A stretch of DNA of 64,000 nt from positions 1,364,001-1,428,000 of the forward strand of contig JAGVVL010000013.1 of NCBI GenBank assembly GCA_018287875.1, given 5' to 3'. This document shows, piece by piece, positions 11,874 through 22,174 of this stretch. The DNA comes from Nigrospora sphaerica. Its lineage: Eukaryota > Ascomycota > Sordariomycetes > Amphisphaeriales > Apiosporaceae. The position numbers and the translations under genes are program-made. Position 1 is the stretch's first letter. The number at the start of each line of letters is the position of its first letter. The notes below the pieces were generated by a model. The model saw only the letters and a list, made by a program, of their open reading frames with translations, was not told the origin of the DNA and did not search any database.

Positions 11874-12407
11874 CTAAATAGTTGTTGTCGGGGGACGTAA
11901 TTATACTGCATGCTTGGCACGAATGGGCCAAGGCGTTTGGCGGAAGCGGCAATCAACAGTTTGCGTCTTGCCAACGTGCAATAAAATTCACTGGCCCGTA
12001 GTAGTGGTATTATCTTCAATGTTGTTGCTATCTTGGCACTCGTATATCGTGGCATGATATACTGAGCTCGTGGCTGTAATAGTGTTTTTTGGTCCACCAT
12101 CCTCGATACCAAAGTAGTGGTCAAGTGAGTGGACGCCAAGGTCGTTTGACATGCTTCGACTCATCTGAGTAGTTGGATTCTCGTCGTCTCCGACAATAAG
12201 TTGAGTCCAGGGAGTACTTGAGCCTTTAATACTCCAGTCACTTGTGCGAATGGAGGATGGACGTGGACCAAATTCCGATCCAACCCTGCGGACGACACCA
12301 CAACCGCCCACCAATTACAGCGGCCCCCGTTGGAGCACAAGGCGACGTGCGCAGCCCTCGTTTTCTTACATGAATGGAGCCTCAGAAATCAAAGCAGGAG
12401 CTAGCCA
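11874..12407. other. Convergent intergenic gap
   Basis: 534 bases between convergent gene ends (regulator and MFS exporter). No supported gene or repeat is seen. Confidence 0.5.
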
Positions 12408-14415
12408 TCAAGCCCCACGGTGCCGCAGTGTTCCTTGGGTCGAACTCGCTTCGACAGTGGCCAACTCCACTGGCCTCGAGTCGGGTGAGGGCATCTCCAG
12501 TGACCCGCGCGGGATGCCCAGGACCGCGGCACGTCGCTCGCTGCTGAGAGGGTGTGTCGCGACGAAAAGGTTCAAGAATGAGGCCAGCCCGGCGATCGCG
12601 ACGTACTGGGGTGGTTGCAATTAGTAATGACAGCTTGAACGGAAATGCCCTATAGAAAAGAGGCCTCCTACCAGAATCCAGACATTCCGGAGCGCACCAA
12701 AGTAGGTATATCGCACGGGCCCCTGCTGATCACTCGGCAAGGTGCGGACGAGCTCGATATTGGCGGCCGCATGGTCGCCGTCGAAGAGGCCGGCGGTCTG
12801 CGGACCTAGCGAGGTGGCTAAGGCCGGAGCACCAGCCGCCATGGTATTCTGGAAAATGACGCCCCCGACGACAACCGATACGGCCGTGGTTATGGCACGA
12901 AGGAACCCCATGGTCGCAATCACGGCGGCCGTATCGCGCACCGTAACAGCGGCCTGAGCGGCGAGGAGGGGCGCCTCCAGGTTAAGACCGGCGCCGACGC
13001 CGGCGATAACCTGGAAGGCAAAGAGCCGCTTCATCGACGGCTCGGGCCCAAGTTGGATGAAGAGACCCACGCCGAGGGTCAGGAGCGCCTGGGCGACGAA
13101 CATGAGCGGGCGGTAGCGGCCCGTCCTCTGGATGAAGAGGCCGGCGCCGGCCGCCGCCAAGGAGCACGATACGATGAGCGGGAGCAGGTGCAGGCCCGAG
13201 GTGAGCGCGTCGACGCCCAGGACAGCCTGGGAGTAGAGGGGCAGGTAGTAGGTCAAACCGATGAAGACGAAGGCGTTGAGGGCGAAGACGGCGTAGGCGG
13301 CCGCCTTGGCGGGGCTGGACAGCAGGCGCAGCGGCACGATGGGGTGGCGCGCAAACTTCCACTCGTGCACCACAAAGAGCGCAATGGTGAGCACGCCGAA
13401 CACCAGGAGCGAAACGACCGTCGCCGACGACCAGGGGAACGTGACGTCGCCGAGGTCCAGGCCCAAAAGCACCATCAGGGCCCCGCCTATGCACATGAAG
13501 CTGCCTATCCAGTCAATGGCTTTCAGCCCGGCTTCTACGGGCGTATGGGGAGACGGGACGTCAAGGAAGAAGAACAGGGCAACGAAGACGGCGGCACCGA
13601 TCGGCACTGGAGTAACACGTCAGTTTTAGTCCCCCTACCCGGCGCTCGTACCATACGTGCTCACGGTTGATCCAAAAGCACCACCGCCAGCTGCGAAGTA
13701 TCAGTCTCGGGTTTCCTCAGGACCGGCGGCATGCCGCTCACCTTAATCGCGTGGTGAAGACGCCGCCCAGCACGGGGCCGACGGCGCTGCCGACAGCCCA
13801 GACGATGGAGGTGACGGCGAGGTAGAGGCCGCGCTCGCGCAGGGAGAACATGTCGCAAATGATGGTGTTGATCATGACGCCGAGGCCCGAGGCGCCGAGC
13901 CCCTGGACGGCGCGGCCGGCGACGAGGGCGTCGAGGTCGGGGGCGAGGGCGCAGACGAGGCTGCCGGCGAGGAAGACGGCGAGGGCGGCGAGGATGACGG
14001 GCCGGCGGCCCCAGAGGTCCGACACGGCGCCCCAGACGGGCGTGACGGCCGTGTGGCCGAGGATGAAGGCGCTGCCGATCCAGATGTAGCCCGCGTTGGC
14101 CTGCAGGTCCGCTACCATGGCCGGCACCGCCGTTGCCACAATGGTCAGGTCAAGCGCCGACAGGAGCGCCGACAGGCACAACGAGCCCATGGTCAGCGCC
14201 ATGGCCGCGCCCGAGAGACGCTCTACCGCGGCTCCACTTGCTTCTTCCCTCCGCTCTGCTGTGCCAGTCTCCGCAGTGGGCCTCTCTTGTCCCACGTTGC
14301 TGAGGCGCGAGACTGGCGCCTCGCTACTCGGTGCATCCGTCCGCAGGCGCTGGGGATGAGCGGCATCGGCAGTGCCAGACGGCGCAGGACGGGCGGCCGT
14401 CAGGGTCTGAGACAT
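12408..14415 (-). CDS. MFS multidrug-type exporter, DHA2 family
   Basis: Predicted proton-coupled plasma-membrane exporter of 610 residues. Minus-strand exons are 14415..13742, 13690..13665 (only 26 nt), 13606..12672 and 12605..12408; phases close at every junction. A long hydrophilic N-terminus of about 70 residues precedes the first membrane helix with LDLTIVATAVPAM, the motif of 14-helix DHA2 drug:H+ antiporters. Loop 2-3 has GAVSDLWGRRP, and the tiny exon 2 restores the conserved WRWCFWINLPIG segment. The C-terminal exon gives the last helix and a cytosolic tail. Exporters of this kind are common at the edge of fungal metabolite clusters and often move the product or protect the cell; export of a cluster product is inference. 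Confidence 0.93.
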
Positions 14416-14929
14416 GTTCCGCGATACAGTAACACGTACTGGCGGCTACGGCGCTTGTGTTTGAGGGGACTCGTATTTAGAAGCAAATGGTTTAATCGTG
14501 GGTCAGCACCGGATGGGGGTTTAAACAAAGTTGGCTGAAGCATTGGGATCCACGGCGCATCATTCATCCGACTTGGCACAATGGGAATCGGCATTAGCCG
14601 AACCAGCAAGGTTGAGGTAACAGATTGACCCGATTTGGCTTACTGCTTTTTGACTGGCTGTCCAGAGTAATGGAAATGCTACCTATGGATGCTGCGGCTA
14701 CATTGGCGTCTTTTCTGTAGAAACTCGTCACTCCGCGATCATTTCAACGGCTTTATTTGACTCAGTGATCAAAACTATCTAGAGCGCAATCTAAAGATGG
14801 CTGTACCAAGTCACTGAAACAAGTACTATATCCTTTCTTTCTCAACCTGACTATGGAATGAATTGTTGCAAAAACCCGCTTCACTCGCGTGCTGAAGTGT
14901 AACGAAGCAAAGCGAAGCTGATTGTATCC
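14416..14929. other. Intergenic, exporter promoter
   Basis: About 510 bases upstream of the MFS exporter start. No supported gene is seen. Confidence 0.45.
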
Positions 14930-15969
14930 CCGCCGTCCATTGTCGATAAGGGCGGAGACACATGGAACCAATCGTATCCCATTACTTGGTATGTCGAATA
15001 GCACTACCATCAAAAGGCCCCGGGCATATGCTCCTGAGGAAAGCCTTTTCTCCAGCGGGATTCCATTCCATCCGATGACCACAAGAACCAGTTCAAACCT
15101 TTGCTGCCTTCGCCGTCTCTTTTGGCCCCGAGATGCAGACTCGGCCGGCCGCTGGGGTTTTTCAGCGACAACTGGGCGTCCTCGAGGAGAGGCATGCGGA
15201 GGACGTTGGCGCAAAAGGCGTCGACAAGCGGGTCCAGGGTCAATGCGTCACCCTGCGAATGAAGAGGAGAGACATTGCTTGTCGAGTTCCTTGTCCTTGA
15301 GAAAGTACTTCCCATCGGCACCGACAATGTCGCCTTGAATGTACAAGTGACGCAAAGCCGGCCATTCACCTACGTCGCTTCCTTCCGAGTCCTCGTCGCT
15401 TCCATCGGATTCCTGGTCGCAGAAAAAACTCGCAGGACAAGAATAGTCCCTCTAGATAAAGATTTTCCAACCTCGACCGGGCCAGCTCGCGGATTGTCTC
15501 ACTAAACAGACCAGTGTCCTTTATAAAAGCGAGTGGCTCATCTTGTGGTGCCCGACCTTGCAATTGGAGTAGCGAATCAGCCGAAGGTCTTTGAGCCGTG
15601 GAAGATATCCGTGAATTTACCACAATCCTTTGGCAACGCTACTATAGAGGGCCTATGCAATCTGGAAATATTGCAGGATTAGCACGGAGTCATCAAAATT
15701 CGGGGGAAAGGCCGCGGCTGCGACCTACTATCGTGGTCCTCGTGGTCTTCGGAATCTTCGAGTATCAGCTCGAACTTCTTAAGATTGGGAAACTTCTTTA
15801 CCAAGCCAAAGGTTGTCTCCGGGGAAACTTTGGCGGGCCCATTGCACCCGTAACTGAAACCGGAGATGAAGGAGATACCGGGTTGGATACTACCAGGTTC
15901 CAATTTAAGACGCGGCGTATTCAAGGAGGAGGCACAGCTTGTAGACCGAGGCGGCTTGGAGCAGTGCAT
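14930..15969 (-). pseudogene. Degenerate F-box/leucine-rich-like gene
   Basis: On the minus strand, leucine-rich text such as LVKKFPNLKKFELIL, LKDLRLIRYSNC, LENLYLEGLFLSCEFF and WPALRHLYIQGDIVG appears in order, but spread over three reading frames with stops between. The order and style are those of fungal F-box/LRR-like proteins, a large and fast-evolving family. At least three frame changes occur in 1 kb, too many for introns with proper splice sites, so I call it a pseudogene. The ends are approximate and the F-box itself is not seen. An alternative is a poorly assembled but intact gene. Confidence 0.5.
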
Positions 15970-17025
15970 AGCGCCGCAGCTATCTGGAAATAACCTCGAA
16001 TACCGGATGTGGTAGGTACTCTAACGTGAAAGAAGTCACAGATGGACGGAATCAGGCGCGACTATATGCTGCTCCAGCCTCCTAGCCCAGTGCCCTCAAT
16101 GCCAAAGGTGCTTTGATATAGGCCATTCTCATGATACGATATGATCTGCTGCTATCCAACCTGCGTTGCTGGATGCGTTGCTAACCATGAGCTTCATTAT
16201 CAAGTTTACATGGTCGATATAGGATGGTGGTAGGTAGAATCATCAACAGTCAAGTAACTGATCCTTGAGGATAGCTTTAAACATAAACCACGGCAGGAAA
16301 AGAGCAGGCATCCTGGAAGATGGCCGCATGTTCATATGTGCATTTGTCCTGCTCTCGATGCCCCGGGCCGTAACCATGTGTATGGTTATGAATCTTCTGC
16401 CGTGTCGGGCCCCTGGCCTGTTTTTCCACTCCAATCAAATCAATTTCCCGCCGCAGCAGGTGGACGATGTTCAAACTCCAGCTATACCATGGCTCACAAG
16501 GGGTAACACAAAGGCTATGTAGTTTACTGACACACAACTGCCACTAATTGTGTTCGTGCTTGACTTTGGTCCCGAATAAACAGTGTGACAAGCCTACCTG
16601 TCTAAATGCGTGCCTCTTCACCCAGCAAACATCTTCCGCAAACATCTCAAGTATTAAAGCTGCCATGAGCCATTTACATCATCAAATGAGTAAGGAGATT
16701 CCGACCCCTGCCGATACAGTCTGACGTGGTGAAATTGCTTGCAAAAGCTACTTGCCGGCCCGCAGAACGACGCAAACATTGGTTGTATCTCAAAGATCAA
16801 AGCGGTGGTCGTGTAAGAAAAGGCAAAGACTAGTTAAATCCATGACTCATTAGTGTTTATCTCCATGCATCTCTCGTTGCGTAATATTTGTATCATTAGG
16901 ACATCTCTTCGTGCGTATTGCATTGCCCTCTTCTGGAGGCAAATTATCCAAGATCCGAGATGCTCCTTGTCCAACCCGCCTGGAAGCCTGAGCGCAACAG
17001 TGGCAACGGAATTAGCCCTCTTCCC
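15970..17025. other. Intergenic, nothing recognised
   Basis: About 1 kb, somewhat AT-richer than the neighbours. No supported coding frame, tRNA or repeat is seen. The right end should hold the 3' UTR of the S28 peptidase. Confidence 0.5.
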
Positions 17026-18905
17026 TCAGCCACGCCATTCAATGGTCCTCTTCGCCTTTCGGTCGTAGAATTCCTTCACCCAGCCGGCCATCTGCTCGGT
17101 CTGCGCCTCAGCTATGGCCTTGACCTCGGCGTTGACGGCCCAGTTCTGGGCGTACAGGTCGCTGCAGTGGACGCCGCCGGGGATGACGCGCACGGGCAGT
17201 TCGGGTGTGCTCTCGAGGGGCCCACCGGGGCGGCCCAAGGTGGCGCTCACGGTGGCATCGAGCCAGGGGTCGTACTGGCCGTTGGCGTACATGAGGCGAC
17301 CGTTCGTCCTGGTGTGGTCCCAGCCGCCCGTCGCGGCGTTCACCCGCTCGACGCTGCCGCCCGTGGCCAGGCCGTAGACACCGTCGCCGAACATGATGCT
17401 GCACTGCTTGCGGAAGTACTCGACGTTGACGGTACGCGACACAAGCGAGGGCTCGCCCTCGGGTGCGCCCGTCTGCCACCACTCAAAGGGCTCGTTGCAG
17501 AGCATCCACATCCACTGGCGGTTAACGGCGTTTTCGACGGAAAGGTCCTTGTACAGCGGGTTCTCCGGGTTGAGCGACTTGAAGCATTCCGTATTGTATG
17601 TGCCGTTGAACCCGTCAATACCGTAGCTATCGCATGCTGTGAATCTTGTCAGCCTAACGCTCCCTATCCGCGGCGAGCCAGGTCAAAGGTTGGGAAATGC
17701 CCCAGCCGTTGATCATCAGACCCAGGGGTCAGATAGGCAACCGGGCCACCTTCCGACCACTGCATACGCCCCTTTGCGTAGCTGGTGGAAAGGATAACAC
17801 TCACAGTCGGGAATAATCTCTTTGGTGATATAGTTGACGAGGCCCTGAAGGGCCTTCTCCAGACCAACGCCCTCGGGGCCCGGTACGTGCACCGCCGTCG
17901 AGTTGGGCGGGACGCCCTCAATGTAGTCGCAGAAGCGGTGGAAGGGAACGTAGCCGTTGATGCTCTCCGTGTAGAACTGGGTGGACTGCCAGGTGCCGAC
18001 GCCGCTGGAGAGGACCGAACCAAAGTCGCCGTCTTCGAGGTCGCCGAGACGGAACATTTCCTTGAGCTTCTTCTTCTCGCTCGGGGAGCCCTTGAACAGA
18101 ATGTTGTCGACGTGGTCGACGACCTTGATGACGTCGGCACTGCAGTTCTTGGGCGCAGCCTCCATGGCTGCCGCGTAATAAGTATGGAAGTCGCTGAGGG
18201 CCTGCACGACGCCGCTGGTGCCGTGGTAGGCCCAGAAAGTGCCGGGCTCGAGGGCCTCGAGCCAACCCGCCATGGCGCCCGGGTAAGAGCCGCCGGTAAA
18301 GATCCAAGGAGCCACGGAGGGGTGGCTGCCGGTGGTGTTGTCGAAGGGCGGGTTGAAGTTCTTGGCGAAGTAGGTGACGTCCTTGAGCGAGTTTTCCAGA
18401 GTCAGGTACTGCATGTTCTCCGTCGTCAACACCTCGAACGGACTGCTGCCGCCCCAGTAACGGTGCTCAAGCACAATGACGGCGGCGCCCATTCGCTCTG
18501 CCATGAGACCAGCCAGACGGGTGTTGGTAGTGTAGGTCCTGTTGAAGCCCTCGCCGCTTTGCTCGCCTGGCGTCTGTGTAGGCGGGATCAGCGTACTAGC
18601 TCTTGACGGTGGCCTCGAGTAATGCTTACAGTCAGGATGATGGGCGAGCCCGTGCCGTTCCAGTACTTCGTTCCGTACCAATACCGCATCTCGAAGGTGC
18701 CCTTGGAGGGGTTCGAGTGGTCTAGCAGCTGGTCAAAGGTGCCCCAGCCGTTGGTGCCGTTGATCCCCAGGAGGAGGGTGTCGTCGTCAACCAGGTCGGT
18801 GGGGCCAAGCTGCATGCCGCCGAAGGACATGCCGCGAAAAACGGCCTGGGCCACGGGGGCGGCGGCCAGCAGCAGGGCCGCCGAGACGGCGCTAGTGAGT
18901 CTCAT
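17026..18905 (-). CDS. Secreted serine peptidase, S28 family (extracellular serine carboxypeptidase-like)
   Basis: Secreted serine exopeptidase of 551 residues that should cleave near proline. Minus-strand exons are 18905..18630, 18573..17805 and 17636..17026. A clear signal peptide (MRLTSAVSAALLLAAAPVAQA) opens it. The catalytic set of S28 is present: GGSYPGAMAGW with the nucleophile Ser, NGQYDPW with the Asp, and GGVHCSDL with the His. Tryptophan-rich FDQLLDHSNP near the N-terminus and PWIFTGGSYPG are typical of the family. Several Asn-x-Ser/Thr sites suggest glycosylation. Intron 2 is long for this window (168 nt) but phase closes across it. The first residues match those of the S33 hydrolase at 6359 (MRLTSA), probably chance. 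It stands alone, so its role is probably nutritional or acid-pH protein breakdown. Confidence 0.95.
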
Positions 18906-20923
18906 GGCGGGAACGAGCGAGAGAGCGGACGAGACAACACCGCACAGAGCCGACGAGGGTGCGAGAGAGGGTAGGGGACGTTCTCCTCAGGCCAGCCAAG
19001 CCCCGGCGACGCTCTTATAGGCGAGGGAATCATGGCGGAGATGGGACGGGGGGCAAAGGCGGTCGGTCCATGGGCCACTGCAGGTGCTACCTTGGCTGCG
19101 GGCGTGCGGGATCGGAACAGGGGTCGCGGGAACGGACGAATATCGACTTGGCGCATCGTCGACGACGGCTGGTGTTCGCCGCCCAATATCGCCATGGGCA
19201 GTGTGACTGGCCGCATGCACAATCGAAATTGCAGCCGAAGACACTGCGCGTTGGGGGGCCTGGCGGGCGAGGAGCAGGCGTACATCGCGCCCTCAGTCCG
19301 GCCTAGCCCCAATGGCCTAATCGGCCGGCTTTGCCCAGGGGGGCAGGTCGGCTACCGGGGCGGAGATCATGGTAGCCAATGGCATGGGATAACCTGACCG
19401 CTAACGATGTTGTGGACCTGGTGCCCATGGAATGATACCACAACGTGCGTGCACTTCGAAAGGTGGGTGTGTAAGCCCGTAAGCCCGGCCGATAAGCACC
19501 TTCCCTTTGGGGAAGGGCATGACGCGAGGGAAGGGAGAGACGAGGAGAGGCGGGGGACAGCACACGCACGCCTATGTACAAAAACACACGACACGCTCGG
19601 CACCGTCAGCGCCGAGCATGTCAAGCCTCCGCTGCGAGCTGCCGCGTCGGATCGAATCCGGGCCGGGCGTGCTTGGGAGCCGGCTGGGCAAGAAGACGGG
19701 ACGGCGCGCCGCCACGCTCTACCAAAGCTTCGGTGCCTTTTCTTGGAGCTTGTCACGCTTGGTACAGCCAACGGCGGCCGAGTGCTCCGGACCGTTGACG
19801 CTACTAGTAGTCAAACCCATAGAACGCGGCACCAGGTACCCGATGAACACAGTGCCATGGCATGTTCCGTAGTCCTTGCCTAAACCATACTCTGTATGCT
19901 CTGGATAGAAGCACATGCCCCATTCAGGCAAAGAGGCGACAGATTTCCGGCCAGATCCCAATCGGTTAGGAAGATGTAAGGGGAAGCCGAGGCTAGTTGT
20001 AGCACCCACTTGCCTATCCCGTCAGCCAGTTGGCCGGCTGGTGGTGGCTGGATGCTCCTTTACCCCACCATGACTCCGAACAGCAGGTACAGGCATTAAG
20101 CTTTCTACTATACCTGCCGCCTGCGTGACCGACATGAATTCCAATTTCCGCTGCAGGTACTGCCAAATGCAGACCACTGCTCATTCGATGCACGCGGCGG
20201 AACAGGCCACGGCTAGGCCAGCAATTGCCGTACGTGGATGTGAGGCGGGCGGCCTGCTCGTGTTTTGAGTTTTCCCTAGCGCTGGTGAATAGGTGGTGGA
20301 ATCGGCACCGCTGCGCGACCTCCAAGATAAAGCACACCACCACCGAAACGCCCAGTGGGTGCGGTATCGTTACGCTGTTGCAAAGTGTCCATCGCTATCG
20401 GATCAGCTGCCGATGATCCTGGTGGTCCTCTGATCTGCGCATGGCGGTTGGGTATGACCAACTACCTCCTGTTACACCGTATTGATGAAGCTACAGCCAT
20501 GCACGACGTGAAATGTGCCGCGCCTTCAATCAGAAGGGTTGCCTTGGGGCTGGCAATTAACCGGCAGCTGATAAGGAAATTTTTGGTAGTCAACCTCCTA
20601 AACCTCGAGTTGCGCGCCGCCCCATCATGACATCGTCCGTCGTCGCGTCGTCGCTTCTTTGGTCTCGTGTCGATCGGACTGTGTCGTGCGTTCTAGCATC
20701 TGACTAAGCAGCGCTTGTCCTTATCTCCGTTGGCTGGAACCCGAGGCAACTTTGGCGATGCGGGGGCAACGGCCACAACGGGCGCAACGCCCCGAAGAGC
20801 TCTCTGGGAAGCCAACAGAACGACTTCCCTGACCCTTGACATCTTTCTGTTCCACATGCCATGCCTGCAGCCGACCCTTCGTAGCGATCTCGACCGCGAT
20901 CCCGATTCCGACGCCTCCCTTCA
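18906..20923. other. Long divergent intergenic region (S28 peptidase / TPR protein)
   Basis: About 2 kb. On the minus strand a TATAAG box lies at 19014-19019, about 110 bases before the S28 start. Small open frames across it have no recognisable composition or motif. No tRNA or mobile element is seen. Confidence 0.5.
19014..19019 (-). promoter_or_regulatory. Possible TATA box of S28 peptidase
   Basis: TATAAG on the minus strand, about 110 bases upstream of the start codon at 18905. Spacing is plausible; position is the only support. Confidence 0.4.
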
Positions 20924-22174
20924 ATGGCCGAGACTGAGCCTGTTGCTGCGGCGGCGCAGCCCGACACAGGCGGCCAATCGCGCTTGCTGACGCTCCCGCC
21001 CGAGATCCGCGAGGAGATCTACCGCATCATCCTCCACCCCGACGCCAATCGCACCTTTGGCAGCGACGAGTACACCGACTACAACTACCGCGACGCCCTC
21101 GTCCTCTTCAAGTTGAACCGCCAGATCTACTACGAGTCCCGCCGCATCTTCCGTGAGCTCAATGTCTCGGTGCGCGTCGAGACGCCCTGGCCCGAGGCCC
21201 ACCAACACGTCGCCTTCGAGGGCCACGTGCCCATCCTCATGAAGCACCAGGCCGCCGCCAAGTTCAACGGCCACAGCCTGAGCGTCGTTATCGGCACCCC
21301 CGAAACCCTTATGCCATCGGCCACCGGCTGGTTCTTCGTCATCCTGCTCGAGGACCTCCTCAGCTTCACCAAGACGTGGCTGTATGCCGACCTGTCCAAC
21401 CCGGGCCTCAACAGCTACCTCAACGTGACGCTGAAGCTGCGCGACCCCCACACCCCCGACTACGAGGAGAAGCACATGCCCAAATGGCTGCAGCGCAAGC
21501 TGCTGCTGCCCTTTGGCATGCTCAAGGGCCTGCGCAAGACCACCATCATGGGCGACGTTAAGCCCTTCGCCTCGCTCGAGGCCGAGCTGCGGGCCGAGCA
21601 GGCGAAGCCGCACCCGACCCCCGAGGCCTGCCTGCGGGAGACAACGCGCCTCAAGCAGCTGGGCAACGACGAGCTCAAGGCCGGCCGCTACCACGCCGCC
21701 CTCGACTGGTACCAGCAGGCCTGGGAGGCCATGCACGTAGTCGTCAAGGGCCACCAGCGCCACGTGCACGCCGAGGCCTTCTTCGCCAAGGAGCTCGAGG
21801 AGGAGCCGTACCGGGGCCGCAATGGGCAGATGGAGCGTCTGACGCTGCGCGTCCAGCTCGTCGCCAACACGTGCCTCGCCAACCTCAAGCTCGAGAACTG
21901 GGAGGAGGCACGCTTCTGGGGAATGCGCACCATCAACATGATGCGCCAATCCATGGGCGCCGAGGGGCACGACCTTGCGCCCGAGGACGAGGCCATCACG
22001 GGCTTCCCGGCCGCCGTGCAAATGGGCCGCATCTACTACCGCACCGCCCTCGCCTACAAGGCCCTCGACGACAAGGCCGAGGCACGGAAGCTGCTGCGTG
22101 TCGCCGCCGTGTACCTGCCCCACGACAAGATCGTAAAGAAGGAGATCGCGGCCTGTGCGCTGAGGCTCGGCTAA
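20924..22174 (+). CDS. Conserved fungal protein with N-terminal LPPEIR motif and C-terminal TPR-like repeats
   Basis: Intronless frame of 416 residues, probably cytosolic (no signal peptide or membrane helix). Near residue 25 is LTLPPEIREEIYRIIL, the short motif that opens many fungal F-box-like or 2EXR-type proteins. The C-terminal half has three helix-turn-helix units that read like tetratricopeptide repeats: around QLGNDELKAGRYHAALDWY, around LANLKLENWEEARFWG, and around YYRTALAYKALDDKAEARK. TPRs bind other proteins, so an adaptor role is plausible but not shown. The start has CTTCAATGG context and follows a pyrimidine-rich leader. The function of the family is not known to me. Confidence 0.85.
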   Translation: MAETEPVAAAAQPDTGGQSRLLTLPPEIREEIYRIILHPDANRTFGSDEYTDYNYRDALVLFKLNRQIYYESRRIFRELNVSVRVETPWPEAHQHVAFEGHVPILMKHQAAAKFNGHSLSVVIGTPETLMPSATGWFFVILLEDLLSFTKTWLYADLSNPGLNSYLNVTLKLRDPHTPDYEEKHMPKWLQRKLLLPFGMLKGLRKTTIMGDVKPFASLEAELRAEQAKPHPTPEACLRETTRLKQLGNDELKAGRYHAALDWYQQAWEAMHVVVKGHQRHVHAEAFFAKELEEEPYRGRNGQMERLTLRVQLVANTCLANLKLENWEEARFWGMRTINMMRQSMGAEGHDLAPEDEAITGFPAAVQMGRIYYRTALAYKALDDKAEARKLLRVAAVYLPHDKIVKKEIAACALRLG

